A stretch of DNA of 64,000 bases from Rhipidocladum racemiflorum (taxonomy: Eukaryota; Streptophyta; Magnoliopsida; Poales; Poaceae): the NCBI GenBank assembly GCA_036346355.1, contig CM070580.1:67968854-68032853 (forward strand), read 5' to 3'. The first letter of the stretch is position 1, and the number at the start of each line of letters is the position of its first letter. A model generated the notes under the pieces. That model ran no database searches. It was not told where the DNA came from and saw only the letters and a list, made by a program, of their open reading frames with translations. The translations under genes and the position numbers were made by a program. Shown piece after piece: positions 32,568 to 44,439 of this stretch.

Positions 32568-34292
32568 ATGGCTTTCTTGCACGGCCTGCACAGGTGCAGG
32601 CGCAATGCCGCCGCCTCCGCCGTCGCGAGCGCCTCATTCATGCTGCTCGTGCTCGTCTTCTCCGTCTCCCTGGCCGCGCGCCGCGACCCCAACGACGACG
32701 CGGGGGTCTTTGTTAGATCCTCCTCGTCTCCTTCCTCCGGTGACCAGGAGCAGGGGAGCTGCCAGGAGCTGCAGTCCCTGGGGGACCACGGCGCGAGGTG
32801 CCGGTATTTGCGGTCTCACCCGCCGTGCGGGCCGCAGGGATATGTCGACTACCTCCGGCTGTTCTACTGCGGCTTCGGGCGGCGGCCATGGCTGGGGTAC
32901 GCGGTGCTCGTGCTGTGGCTGCTCGTGCTCTTCTACCTCCTCGGCGACACGGCGTCCGAATACTTCTGCGCCTCGCTCGAGGGGCTGTCCGCCGCGCTCC
33001 GCCTGCCGCCGGCAATCGCGGGGGTCACGCTCCTGTCGCTCGGGAACGGCGCGCCGGATGTGCTCTCCAGCGTCGTGGCCTTCGCCGCCGGAGGCGGCGA
33101 CGATGCTGGGGACGTGGGCCTCAGCAGCGTGCTCGGCGGCGCGCTGTTCGTGTCCACGGTCGTCGCCGGCGTCGTCGCCATCGTCGCTAGGCGCCTCGAC
33201 GACGCAGCCGCCGCCACCATCGAGCGGCGCGGGTTCGTGCGCGACGTGTGCTTCCTCCTGGTCGCACTCTGCTACCTCCTCGCCGTGCAGCTCACTGGCA
33301 CCGTCACCGTCTGGGCCGCCGCGTCCTTCCTCTCCCTCTACGCCGCCTACGTCCTCCTCGTCTGGACCTCACACTGCTGCACCGTCGCCGCCGCCGAGCT
33401 GTCCATGGACAACAACAAGGCTCCCTCCGACCTCGCCGCGCCGCTCCTCCTCGATGACGCCCCGCCTGCACTCCCAGTCTCCTCCAACCCCAAGCCCACG
33501 TCGCCCAGAAGTAGAACCTTCGCCCGCCGCCTCCTGGACGCGCTCCACTCGCCGCTGTACCTCCCGCGCCGCCTCACCATCCCGGACATCGCCGCGCACC
33601 GCTGGTCGAGGCCCTACGCGGTCGCCTCCGCGCTCCTCTCCCCTCTCCTCTTCGCCTTCATCTCCTCCCCGACCAGCCCCACCGTACTCCTCTTCAGCAC
33701 CCTCTCCGGCGCCCTCCTCGCCATCGCCGCCGCCCAGGCCACGGACGCGTCCGCCCCGCCGCACGGCCGGTGGGCCCGCCTCCCGTGGCTCGGCGGCGGC
33801 TTCCTGATGTCCGTGCTCTGGTCGTACCTGCTCGCGCGCGAGCTCGTGGCGCTCCTCGTCGCCATCGGCGTGGTGGTCGGCGTCAAGGCGAGCGTGCTCG
33901 GCGTCACCGTGCTCGCGTGGGGCAACTCGCTCGGCGACCTCGTGTCCGACGTGGCGATGGCCATGCACGGCGGGGCCCAGACGGCGGTGTCCGGCTGCTA
34001 CGCGGGCCCGGCGTTCAACACGGTGGTGGGGCTCGGGCTTTCGCTGACACTGGCCGCGGGGGCCCACTACCCGGAGCCGTACGCGATCCCGGTGGACGCG
34101 TCCGTGTACGTGACCATGGGATTCCTTGCGGCCGGGCTGGTGTGGGCGCTCATGGTGCTGCCCATGAGGGGGATGAGGCTGGACAGGGTGCTTGGGGTGG
34201 GCCTCTTGCTCATCTACCTCTGCTTCCTCTGCGTCAGGATCTCTCAGAGCATTGGGGTTCTGAGCTTAGATCATCCTGCAAGGATTAATTAA
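32568..34292 (+). CDS. Cation/calcium exchanger, CCX type, intronless
   Basis: A 574-residue membrane protein of the Ca2+/cation antiporter superfamily, CCX branch. It exchanges Ca2+, Na+ or K+ across endomembranes or the plasma membrane (family knowledge; the substrate here is not determined). An N-terminal hydrophobic segment (residues about 19-37) is followed by a Cys-containing lumenal or outer part and then by TM helices. The alpha-1 motif LSLGNGAPD lies at residues about 156-164 and the alpha-2 motif WGNSLGDLVSD at 451-461. A hydrophilic central loop (about 283-330) separates the halves, as in the family. The ATG at 32568 (MAFLHGLHRC) is chosen over the upstream in-frame ATG at 32547 by position, though either is possible. 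The frame is intact and very GC-rich. Confidence 0.93.
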   Translation: MAFLHGLHRCRRNAAASAVASASFMLLVLVFSVSLAARRDPNDDAGVFVRSSSSPSSGDQEQGSCQELQSLGDHGARCRYLRSHPPCGPQGYVDYLRLFYCGFGRRPWLGYAVLVLWLLVLFYLLGDTASEYFCASLEGLSAALRLPPAIAGVTLLSLGNGAPDVLSSVVAFAAGGGDDAGDVGLSSVLGGALFVSTVVAGVVAIVARRLDDAAAATIERRGFVRDVCFLLVALCYLLAVQLTGTVTVWAAASFLSLYAAYVLLVWTSHCCTVAAAELSMDNNKAPSDLAAPLLLDDAPPALPVSSNPKPTSPRSRTFARRLLDALHSPLYLPRRLTIPDIAAHRWSRPYAVASALLSPLLFAFISSPTSPTVLLFSTLSGALLAIAAAQATDASAPPHGRWARLPWLGGGFLMSVLWSYLLARELVALLVAIGVVVGVKASVLGVTVLAWGNSLGDLVSDVAMAMHGGAQTAVSGCYAGPAFNTVVGLGLSLTLAAGAHYPEPYAIPVDASVYVTMGFLAAGLVWALMVLPMRGMRLDRVLGVGLLLIYLCFLCVRISQSIGVLSLDHPARIN

Positions 34293-35689
34293 TTCCTGGT
34301 TGGTCCAATTAGCATCCTGATCGTCATTATCCGTAATTAATTGTTGCACACGCACTACATAGCTTACATATGATACACCTCGTCAATCTCTCTCTCTCTC
34401 TGCCTTCTGTGAAATGTACATATGCTGATATGCATACCAAACTACCATTGCTGGTGTGTAAACTGGTGCTGTCGACACTGCTCTTGTACTAGAAGGAAGA
34501 GCATAGAAGCACCTCTCTTTCGTATATCATGCAGTGTGAAGATGCATACAAAGAGATTGCGGCTTTCTTAACATAAAGACCGACCTGGCCAACTTAACAT
34601 TGAATACTAATTAACTAGCTCAGGGTGCTTAAAAAACTAATGACCCGCACATACAGGTTAGTAGCAAGTAGCGCTCTCTTTCCAATAGGTGCTGACTTGT
34701 TACCTTGTGCTGCTCCTGTGATAGAGAGATTAAGGTGGTGGTGGCTTGACTTGGAAGGGCAAAACGCAAAAGTATGAGCTAGATGACTTGCTAATCAAAA
34801 TTTCGAAAGCTTCATCGCGTGATGTCAGAAGCGACAAGTGAGTGAAGTGACCGGAGGGAGCATGAAAACGAGTAGAAATTCTCTTGTCTGACTGCCTGTT
34901 GGACGGACCTATGTTACCTTCTGAGTCAAGTTCTCGATCCGGCCTTTCTTTAACCCATCTTTCACGGCTAGAAATTCTAGAAATTACCGTTCTCCGGCCT
35001 TCGTTAAAACCCATCGATCACGACTAGGATCAATCACCGTTCTGTTCTGTCCCCAAGGAAAGACCAAAGAATTGACGCTCTGACGTCAACGCGACGCGGT
35101 AGGATTAATTTCTATGAAGCTCCTACGAGAGGTGAAGAGGGTAATTAAGTGGTATTTTCAAGATCCATTCTTGGATGGACAGTTCGAGAGTGTTCTTTGA
35201 TCGTTCGACGACAAGCGATAAGAGCTAGCTTGGCAGAGAAGAACGCATCGTCAAATTGGTCCCCAACTCCATCCATAGATTGGACTGGATGATGATCAAT
35301 CGACGACGACGACGACGGCATAACAACGATGGCGAGGATAATATGGCAATGGCGTATTCAATTCGCCATTGTCGAGACAGCTAAGAAAAGCGAGCAAGAG
35401 GAAAGGTGATGGACTAATGCCTATTTTTACGCTTGTTGAATTGATACGTGAGTATTATTAAAATGAAATATTATTTGTTTACAGTTTATTACTAAATACC
35501 TAATTTACAACTTGTAATTGTCTAAAATATAGAAAAAGTCATGTCAAAATTTTTTCATATCTAGGAAAGATCATGCCGGAATTTTTTCGTGTTTCTCCAT
35601 TCTCTTCTTTTTTATATATATTTCTTACATTTTCCCTATTTTTGACCTCTACGACTTTTTACAAATTTTACAATATTTTTTCAATTGTT
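34293..35689. other. Intergenic DNA downstream of CCX gene
   Basis: The first 250 bases probably include the CCX 3' UTR, with a (CT)n run at 34388-34401. The rest shows no gene. A short tandem duplication around AGAAATTCTAGAAATTACCGTTC lies near 34965-35045. Confidence 0.5.
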
Positions 35690-35858
35690 GAGCGGTTTTT
35701 GGCGGTGATTTCGAGCGGTTTTCGTCCAAAAACCGCAAAAATCTCTCGGCGGTTTGATCAAATTTCAAATTCGTTTGACTTTCGAATTGTTCGGTTTTGA
35801 GCGGATTTCGAACCGTTTTTCGTGAATTTTGATGTCATCCAAATCCATGTGCAAAACG
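35690..35858. repeat. CGGTTTT-rich fragment related to the hAT MITE at 38427
   Basis: GAGCGGTTTT, TTTTCGTCC and AACCGTTTTTCG words match the composition of the element at 38427-38870. The ends are not defined, so it is probably a truncated relative. Confidence 0.4.
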
Positions 35859-35861
35859 GTA

Positions 35862-36124
35862 CTCCCTCCGTTTCACAATGGTTGTAGTTCTAGCATTCAA
35901 AAATTTTATCAAAATGTTTGTAGTTCTCACATTCCAACACAATTTTAACAACATAACCTCTGTACCCTTAATCAATACAGCCATCTGTTCAGCTAATCCG
36001 TTCAGCTACCCTTCATCAATCACAAAGACCATGAATTAAATAACGGTAGACTCAAGTCATTTTCCACGTCTTCTTATTTTGTGTGAATTTAGCTAGAGCT
36101 ATAACCATTGTGAAATGGAGGGAA
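35862..36124. mobile_element. Stowaway MITE
   Basis: The left end CTCCCTCCGTTTCACAATGG and right end CCATTGTGAAATGGAGGGAA are inverted. TA flanks both sides (35860-35861 and 36125-36126). This is the canonical Stowaway (Tc1/mariner) signature in grasses. Confidence 0.93.
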
Positions 36125-36126
36125 TA

Positions 36127-38004
36127 TTATTAGCGGGGTCCTACCCGGTACATGCTCCATGATTAATTAGCCGTGCGCTGGTACATGAACCGAGTGATTT
36201 TTTTGCGACTGCCACACATGTGACGCTGAATGCATGAGCTAGCATTGTACATCCGTGTGGGCACTGCTTAGTGCTTACCATGCTCCTGTGTTGGTTTGGC
36301 GTCTGCAGCAGCAGCTTTCGCTCTCAGTAGAGTAGCAGAGCAGAGTACACTAGGCTAGAGTAGCTCGTCCTCCTCCTGTCCGGTCGCCGGCCGCCATCGC
36401 CACCGGCCATGCGAGCTAGCTAAGCCAGATTCGACGTCCTATCCCCCTTTTCTTTTTTGCCGTTGTCTCCGTCGACCGAATCCTACGCACTTTGGTGCGG
36501 TTTTAGATTATAGTAGAAATGAAAATGATTTCAGATTTTTAGTAGAAACGTTTCAGATAGGATTCTGTGAATCGGGTGGAACGGGGTTGAGACCGATTCG
36601 TCCACAGAGTGGAAAAAGAAGAAACGATCCGAGGAGAATTGTTCCGAGCTTTAGCCCGTTTGGTTGGGTTTCTTTCAGAATCTAGTAGAAACGGTCCGGT
36701 TCCAAGTTGCCAAACGGGACCTTAATCCCTAATCTACTGTAGTCAAAACGGCTTTTTAATTATGTACTGTGAATAAAATAATAGCTTACATCAACAAGGG
36801 CCAAGTGCCTCGTGTACAAGGCACTAATAGCTTACATGCAATAAAATCTCTATAATCTATCAGGAAAAAAAATAATTAAATCTTCACAAATCTCGTACAA
36901 GGCATAATTAATCTGAGTAGTTGCTAGATAACTACAAATTCTGAGTATTAGCTTCCTTCATAACCTGTTCCTGGATTAAGTAGTCATTGCATCGAAGCAG
37001 ATTAATCGGCATTATGGTGTACACAAAACACACCTAGAGTAGGAAATAAGTTTAGGGGATAAAGAATGTCATTAGTTTGTAACACTATGGTAACAATATT
37101 TATTATTTATTAGCAGAAAGGGAAGTTCTAGATTGGGAAAATTCAGCAGCTAGTTATGGCAAAGTGAATTGCTGGATTAATCAACGTCCTTGTGTTTTCG
37201 GATTGAATCTTTGCAATGAATTGTGCATATTTGTCCTCTTTTCTGGATCTGATTTTACCAACTATTAAAACTACTAGGCAAAATGTGCCCCCAACGCCGC
37301 ACCGTTTAAATTTTACTTTGTTTGGAAAAGATTTTTTTTTTATACCCACAAAAAATCGCAAAGGACCTCTTTGTAATTTACAGGGGCCAATTTGTAATTT
37401 AGAGAAAGTGGAAGGGCTTATTTACAAAAGAACCAATTCGTAATTTAGAGAAAATGGGAGGGCCTATTTGCAAAACGCCATGGGGGTGGCGTGGCCGGCC
37501 TGAGAGGCCGGCAATTCTTCCCCCTTTAATATATGTAAAATTTGAGGTTGTTTGGATATGACATTAACAAATTGGATGCATATCTTTACTATTTTTTTTT
37601 AAAAAAAGTAGTGGTGATTCATCTGCCTCTCTTCTCCCCTCCCCTTACACAAGACTTGCGTGTCGACATGTAGTCGTTCCTAAAAAATCTCTAACAAAAA
37701 AAAAAAACAATCTGTCAATAAACAAATGTAACCTTCCCAAAAATTCTTTAACAAAAAGAAAGAAAAAACAGGAAAGCACTCACAGCGAAGCCGAGCAGAT
37801 GGAAACATGACATGGCCGAACTCATGGGTTGGATAGGTTGATCCCGATAATCTTGAATCGACATTGTATGATAATATGATTTTTCTTTTATCCGTAGCAA
37901 CGCACAGACACTTAACTAGCTCGTATTAAAGAAAGTAAATAACACATGACACTATTTGTTTGACAGCTAGTACGTGTTGAATAACATCACAAACTTCCAT
38001 TCCT
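36127..38004. other. Intergenic DNA, no recognised gene
   Basis: It has a short GC-rich stretch (36365-36410) without an ORF of note, a probable MITE remnant around 36590-36725 (AGAAACG...CGTTTGGTTGGG), and a segment at 37250-37520 containing TTTGTAATTTA repeats and GGCCGGC. Nothing here is supported as a gene. Confidence 0.45.
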
Positions 38005-38033
38005 CATATATATATATATCTATATATTTATAT

Positions 38034-38071
<38 letters not shown>
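38005..38071. repeat. (AT)n microsatellite
   Basis: Long TATATATA runs interrupted by TATCTATATATTTATATC. Confidence 0.9.
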
Positions 38072-38072
<1 letters not shown>

Positions 38073-38426
38073 TAGTTACATGCCCGTGCGTTGCTACGAA
38101 AAACAAAATTGATAACGAAAAATAAAGATTAAAAAATAAAAAAAATTATTTCACAAGATCAAATATCTATTTTTAACGCTTCGTTTCTTGCGAAAGCTGG
38201 CTAATTAAAGCAACGCTTCGTTTCTTGCGTAGGGCAATTAAGCAGGGCAATTAAGCGGCAATTAATGACGTGGGAAGAACGGACCGCTGCCACCAAGTAC
38301 TGCTTTAGAATAGTAGAGATATATATAGTCATATTACAGGACTGATCGAGGGTTTCATTGCCAATAGGACAAAATAGTGGACAGCAAAATCAATCACTGT
38401 CGGAGCATAGCGATAGCACTCGTAAG

Positions 38427-38870
38427 CAGGGTTAACCAAACCGAAACCGAAAAAACCGATGGAAAACCAAAATTGGAAATTCGAAAATATCGAGCCAAAA
38501 ATCGCTGGAAAATCGTTAGAAACCGAAGAGTTTCAAAACCGAGCATTTGAACAAAAAACATTCAAAACAAATTTAAAAAAAACGAAAACCATTCGGTTTT
38601 CTCGAAAAACCGACCGGTTTGCTCGAAAAACCGATCAGCGAGTTGAATGTTTTGGGCGATCGGTTTTTTGAGCGGTTTTCGTCGGTTTTTTCGAAAAACC
38701 GCTCGGTTTTCACCGGTTTTCGATCGGTTTACATCGCATAAATTTTTTCAATTTTTTTCAATTATTTTTTTAATTGAACCGATTTACCGACCGGTTTAAG
38801 ATTTCGAACCGGCTCGATACGGTTGAAAACCGCGATTTTCGAGCGGTTTTCGTCGGTTTTGTGAACCCTG
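38427..38870. mobile_element. hAT-type nonautonomous element with CGGTTTT repeats
   Basis: It starts CAGGGTTAACC and ends GTGAACCCTG. A perfect 8-bp duplication CTCGTAAG flanks it (38419-38426 and 38871-38878). The interior is filled with GAAAACCG/CGGTTTTC words in both orientations. The 70-residue ORF inside only translates these repeats. Confidence 0.9.
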
Positions 38871-38878
38871 CTCGTAAG

Positions 38879-39248
38879 GAAGCCAAGCACGACGCAATTT
38901 CTGAAAGAACAAAATAATAGAAGCTTTGATTAGTCGCATACCTACATAATAAACACACACGCAGACAGAGAATCAAAGAGAGGTTGACTCACCAGAGTGT
39001 ATGGGGGCAGGGGTTTGCAGGGTCTAGTGACTTGATCACTTTAATGACACTTTTGTTCAGTCTCCTGTCATTCAGCCCAAAAAGAGGATTTAGACCATTT
39101 CAGTACAAAAATCTGAACATTCACATGAAAGCTAGGTTCTCAATGTGATCTTTCTGGATAGTGCATCTCATATCAAAGGAAATATAAACTCTCCTATATT
39201 GGCATGTTTTCTGATGAAATCTAATAAAATAACAGAAAAACTAACCTA
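38879..39248. other. Intergenic, nothing recognised
   Basis: No gene or clear repeat seen. Confidence 0.5.
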
Positions 39249-39463
39249 CGATATACCGTTCCTACCGTAGGAACGGTATACCTCTGAAACTCATGAAACT
39301 TGTGATTTTTTACACTGAAACTCATGAAACTTAGCACTAAAAACTGATGAAACATGAAACTAATGGAACTAAACACTGAAACTCATGAAACCAACACTGA
39401 AACTAATAAGTTTCATAAGTTTCACGGCTATACCGTTGGAACGATATACCGTTCCCTAGTCTC
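39249..39463. repeat. Element with inverted CGATATACCGTTCC ends
   Basis: CGATATACCGTTCC followed by its own inverse (GGAACGGTATA) lies at the left. CTATACCGTTGGAACG and CGATATACCGTTCC lie at the right. The centre repeats GAAACTCATGAAAC. It is probably a small nonautonomous element whose exact termini and target duplication are unclear. The GAAAC-rich centre resembles 1-430. Confidence 0.5.
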
Positions 39464-39852
39464 CCTCGTTAAATAAATGCAAACTAGATCTTTACGTAGC
39501 ACTCTATCTCAATTTGCTAGTCAAAAGCTTGAGAGTTAACTGAATATTCGAAGGATCAGAAGAAAGAACTTTTTATTCAGTAATAGCTATACACCAGAAC
39601 AATGCCATTGATTTCAAGATTCATGATTGTTGGCAACCATGCCATTTATGTAAATATGTAGTCAATATGTATAGACAGAAATTTCTTGCTAGTACTTGAT
39701 GACCATAAGGCAAACATGCAGCAACTGAATTCCAGCTTGAGAAGCTAGATGTACCTGCATATGCTGTCCTACAAAGAATCAACCATGGTGTTTAACTAAA
39801 CATAACGTTAGGATAACATGGGTGTTTGAACAGGAACAAAAAAAAAAAAAAA

Positions 39853-40052
39853 GATTTGGGACAATTTTCTCTTCTATTTTTCTTTCTTTCTTTCTTTCTT
39901 TCAAAACTCATGACTACCACTAAATTTATATCCAAACTACAATGTTAAGAATGGAATAAGGTTCTACTTCCTTATCTAATTGGACTCCTCATCCTAATCG
40001 GATTCTAATCAAAACTCCTAAACTGATTACAAGATTATCTCTAACATTCAGC
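39853..40052. repeat. Direct repeat, left copy (about 195 bp)
   Basis: GATTTGGGACAATTTTCTCTTC through ATCTCTAACA matches 40551-40744 in the same orientation with a few differences. The pair might be fragments of LTRs of a short retroelement. No primer-binding site is visible after this copy, so the type stays open. A TTTC microsatellite sits inside. Confidence 0.65.
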
Positions 40053-40550
40053 CCCTTATTCTTGTAACACTGACTCTTACTCATTGAGGTAATTGGTTTT
40101 AACTACGATTTGCCTAACTTTTATTCGACACAAAATAAAAAACGCATATCTTCATCACCCCGTACTCATTTTACTTAACTTAAGACGGCGAACACATCTC
40201 CTCAACGTCTTGATCTCATTTTCGACGAATATGAGTTTGAATAGCGAACACACCTCTTCAACGTCCCGGACTCTACTTTGACGGACTCGACTTTGAGCGG
40301 CCAACACACCCTCTTCAACATCCCAAACTCATCTTCGACAAACGCAGCGACTTCCTTTTGATCTTCTAGTGTAGCATGATCTTTTCTGATACGCACGATA
40401 TCTCTAAAAGAATTCTCACATGTTCATCTTATGGACACAACTTGCACAAAACAAACTCACTTTTTTCTTCACGGCGACCGCACGGGAGACAAGTGCTGCA
40501 CTGCAGGAAGTTAATCTCCTCACGCTCACATGCATGCACATGACCAGGAA

Positions 40551-40744
40551 GATTTGGGGCAATTTTTTCTTCTAATTTTCTTTCTTTTTTTCTTTCAAAA
40601 CTCATGACTACCACTGAATTTATACCCAAACTATAACCTTAAGAACAGAATAGGATTCTACTTTCTTATCCTAATTGAACTCCTCATCCTAATCGGACTC
40701 TAACCAAAATTTTTAAATTGATTAGGAGATTATATCTAACAATG
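40551..40744. repeat. Direct repeat, right copy (about 195 bp)
   Basis: The partner of 39853-40052, starting GATTTGGGGCAATTTTTTC and ending ATATCTAACA. The 500 bases between the copies hold short GAACACACCTCTTCAACGTC-type repeats and no gene. Confidence 0.65.
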
Positions 40745-40862
40745 GAGATCTAGAAATTCACCATTTTGTTGTTACGTGAAAAGATGCAACTAGATCTACG
40801 CATTACACTACTTTGTGGTTAGCATGAAAAAGAATCACAATAGGGCTTGTACGTAGTACACG

Positions 40863-42055
40863 CAAGGTTTTAAATCTTATTTTGGGTTAAATCTCGGAGG
40901 TGGTCAAAATTCGAAATCTCGGCGAGATTCGGAAATTTTGGATAAAATCTGGACTAAATACAAAAACCAAATTTCAAATCCGTTTTTTTCCGACCGGGAA
41001 ATCCGAGATCTCGGCCGAAATTGAACCGACCGAAAAATGGTCCAAAACATGTCAAAAAATTTTGAAATTCTTTTTGAATGGTCCTGACACATCACTAATG
41101 TTTCCATAAAAATTTCAAATGATGATCATGCATGAGGAATTTTTTAAAAATCTTACAGTGGTCCAGTCGTGATAAAAGCCTTATGTAAAGTTTGTTTTTG
41201 ATTTTTCAAATGTAACAAATGAAGTTTTTGGAAATCTAATAGTGGTAATTTCAAGTTTTTGGAAAGTTTTCTATATGTTCCTATATATTATATAGATAAT
41301 ACCTCATTAGGACATGTTGAATTGTAAAAGTCTTGATACTCGGGTTCTCTGTGGACAATTAGTACATATTCTATTAAACCTGTTGTTCTGAGGTGGAGCG
41401 GACTGATCCTAATTTTGAGATTTGTCGAGTTATATTCAGAAAGTTTATAGTGTTCTTGTTATTCCAGCAAAGGAACTGATGTTACATATTCAGAAAGTTT
41501 ATAGTGTAGAGTTGAAGTTTTGCATGTGTTTTCTAACTTTGATGTTGAAATTGACGGTGGATTGGTTATTTATGTCGAATGGCAGATAACAGATCAATCT
41601 TTAGAAATGTTCAAAAATTCAAATAGTGCTACTTAAGACGGACTGACAAATTTTACCTGAATGAAAAATAGTTCAAACAAACTACTTTATAAAATTTTGA
41701 AAATTTTTGTAAATGGTCCTAACACATCCATAATATTCCCATAAAATTTCTAGATGATGATTAATCTTGAGAAATTTTAAAAAATTCGGACAGTCCTAAC
41801 CGACAAAAAATGATCAAAAACATGTTAATTTTTTTTTAAAATTTTTTGTGGATGATCATGACCCTAAATCCAATCAAATCCAATGTACAAAAAATTAAAA
41901 TCCGGCAAAAAAAAACACCGAATTTCGGCCGAAATCACCAAGAAATCCGATTTTTTTTTAATTTTTTACCTGGCCGGGATTTTGAATCTCGGAGGGGTCC
42001 GAAATCTGAAATCTCGGCCGATATTTCAGATTTCGAACCGAAATTTGAATCCTTG
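40863..42055. mobile_element. Probable hAT-like nonautonomous element, 1.2 kb
   Basis: The left end CAAGGTTTTAAATC is inverted relative to the right end GAAATTTGAATCCTTG. Both ends are followed by CGAAATCTCGG-type repeats. The flanks AGTACACG and AGTGCGAG agree only partly, so the 8-bp duplication is weak. The interior is AT-rich with no transposase. Confidence 0.6.
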
Positions 42056-42389
42056 AGTGCGAGGTGGAGGCGACGGTGGTGGAGAGAGGAGGCAGCGGCG
42101 AATTTGGGGCGGCGGCGGCGGCGGCGATTCAGTGGTGTAGGAGCTGGGGTGGCGGCGACAATGTGGAGTTAAGAATTCAGGGGGGCATGGCCCCATGGGG
42201 TGTTAGGGTTGCCCTTATACGTGGAGCAGTGAAGGTAATTTTCCTGTCGGGTCAGTAGCAAGTTTCGTTGCTGTGCCTGTGCGTGCCTAGTCATACGCTT
42301 TTGTTTGCATGCACTCGCAAGCTGCAGTCGTACGTCAGGCATGGATCGCAGGATTCGCACATCCCAGCGTGTATCAATGCAATCATTCA

Positions 42390-42392
<3 letters not shown>

Positions 42393-42427
<35 letters not shown>
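42393..42427. repeat. (CT)n microsatellite
   Basis: About 17 uninterrupted CT units. Confidence 0.95.
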
Positions 42428-42431
<4 letters not shown>

Positions 42432-42498
42432 GGGGAAAGCATCACCGGAGGACGTAGCTAGCTAGTATGATTAATCAAGACAGGTGCCTTCGTTCCTT

Positions 42499-42810
42499 CT
42501 ATTCTTCGTCGATCTTATTCGGCGGCGGTGAGTACAAGCTAGTCCTAGGTGGCCAGGTGAGCGGCGCGGTGTTCGAGTTTAGGTTCAGCTTTTGCAGCTG
42601 GGCGAGCTCACCGATACTGTTTGGGATTGCTCCTGATAAGGAGTTGTAGCTGAGGTCGAGGCTGGCCAAGCTTCGCAACTCGCTAATGCTGCTCAGGATC
42701 GTATCCAAGAGAGTTCCATCGAGGAGGGGGAGGATGCTGGGGAGGAGGTCATTGAGAGGGAGGTCGCTGAGGATGAGGTCGATCGCCGAGGAGGAGGATG
42801 CTGAGGGCTA
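42499..42810 (-). pseudogene. Leucine-rich-repeat protein fragment
   Basis: The minus strand reads ISELRSLASLDLSYNSLSG then AIPNSIGELAQLQKLNLNSN, two plant extracellular-type LRRs (LxxLDLSxNxLSGxIPxxIGxL). The frame stays open upstream to about 42800 without a start, and the fragment loses LRR similarity after the Asn. No kinase or signal peptide is present. It is probably a captured or degraded piece of an LRR receptor gene. Confidence 0.65.
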
Positions 42811-42959
42811 GGGTTTGGGGGAGGCAAAATGCGCTGGGTGCTAAGGTCTACGTGATGAACATTGGTTTGTTTATATAATCTCAGTTCATTAGAGATGATA
42901 TCAGTATGATGACCTTGTCATTCTCTTCAATTTTTTGATTCACACAAAGCAGCTGTGTA

Positions 42960-43395
42960 ATAAGCTTGTTAAAAATATTGAGATGGTCAACGAACCGTGT
43001 ACCTTCCTCCATACGCATTCTACACAGTTGTCACTTCAGCATCCGTCGGTTTGTCAATGACTTTACCATATACAATTCTTCTAAGTCCTTCCATAATTTC
43101 TTTGGCGAATTCTTCTTGATAGCCGAGTTGGAGAGACATAGACGTCTGTCAAAGCCTTTCGCTCCATCACCTTTAGTCTTCAGCGATGTCTTTTTTGGTT
43201 TGTCCCCTTTAAGAGCAGCGATTAACTCTTGCTATACAAGGACATCATTCAGCACACATTATCACACACTAAAATTTTCTTCACCGTCAAATTTGTGTGC
43301 TTGATTCAACATTATCAACATCGATCTTGATTTTATACCACCTGACGCTTTACTAACTGTCTCGCAAATCTGATTAATCCGGCATTGGCTTTGAT
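42960..43395 (-). pseudogene. Ty1-copia gag fragment, decayed
   Basis: Read on the minus strand from the primer-binding site (TGGTATCAAAGCC, complement at about 43385-43397). The fragments KLWKDLEELYMVKSLTN and DRRLCLSNSAIKK resemble copia gag (KALWDKLESLYMxKSLTN type). Several stops are present. No protease, integrase or RT follows. Confidence 0.7.
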
Positions 43396-43404
43396 ACCAT
43401 TTGT

Positions 43405-43760
43405 TACACTGTAATACCCCTTCTTATGTGTAGAAGGCCCGGATTGGATTAGAGTTTTGTGAGATACGGCACGAGCGTGCACGATCTTAAGAGCAAAGAA
43501 ATTAAATCTCGTAGAGAACCAAAGTAATGGCGATGAAGCAACAACAACAAGGGAGCAAGATTTGAAAAGTCAACCGCAAATTCTTTAAGGACAACATCAA
43601 AAAATACAAGAGGTTGTTATTCTCTCACAATATCTCAAATCCTAAAAAACTTTATATGAAAACTATATATAATTGGTTGTAATCCAGTCACACCACATGC
43701 ACTGATCACTTATTTCTCTTATAAAATCAAGGAATCTTCGATTTGGAAGGCTAGAAGCAA
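43405..43760 (-). mobile_element. Copia LTR remnant next to gag fragment
   Basis: On the minus strand the LTR end reads ...ACAGTGTAACA, directly before the initiator-Met-tRNA primer-binding site. The other LTR edge is not defined. The rest is AT-rich without a gene. Confidence 0.5.
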
Positions 43761-44439
43761 GCTAAGACGATGTACCATGAAGCAAGCATGGCCTTGCATT
43801 TGTCATGTCAATCGACAAGTAGGCCAGATATTAACATACTAATAGCGAAATGAATCTACCTCTTTATGAAAAAAACCCATAAGTTCTTTCAAATCATGCC
43901 GAGACCCCTCTAGAACCCCACGTGTGTGAACAGTCAAAGGCCTGTAAAAGCCAAAACTTTGCGTAAAGGCCCTTGCAATTTCGCCAAGTTGGTTCCACGT
44001 CGTGCGAAACTCGACCCATCCGATCATGGCGGTTTGACGATCCGATCGTCCGCGCGCACCCTCCGTGCCGGGTGCGCGACAAAATCCTAGCTCGAGCTAG
44101 TATATCTTAAAAGTGACGGGAAAACTAGATATAGCCAGCATATATAATTAAGAACTACTAATTAGAAAGGAACACATAGATAGATATACACAACATCAAT
44201 TCGATCGTCGTCGTACCACCCAATCATATATGACAGAGCAGCAGCAGCAGCAATGGCGACCACGTAACTTGTCGCTAGCTAGCTATTTGCAATGCTCTCT
44301 CTCTAGTTGGGTCCTACGGTCCTACCCCTACTACATGTGGGCAGGAAGCTAGGCCAGCCAGCTTGATAAGTTCATGGTGATTCATGGTCATATATACATA
44401 CTCATTTATAACCATTTTTCTTTCTCTCTTCTTTTCCCG
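43761..44439. other. Intergenic, nothing recognised
   Basis: No supported gene. Short antisense ORFs around 43840-44080 lack homology, and a CAG microsatellite lies at 44238-44253. Confidence 0.45.

Noticed and set aside
32503..34288. Alternative-frame ORFs over the CCX gene, including 434 residues
   Set aside because: Same GC effect; only the 32568 frame has the GNGAPD and GNSLGD exchanger motifs.
39853..40744. Short LTR retroelement (TRIM) flanked by 195-bp direct repeats
   Set aside because: No primer-binding site, polypurine tract or target duplication could be found, so it was kept only as a direct repeat pair.
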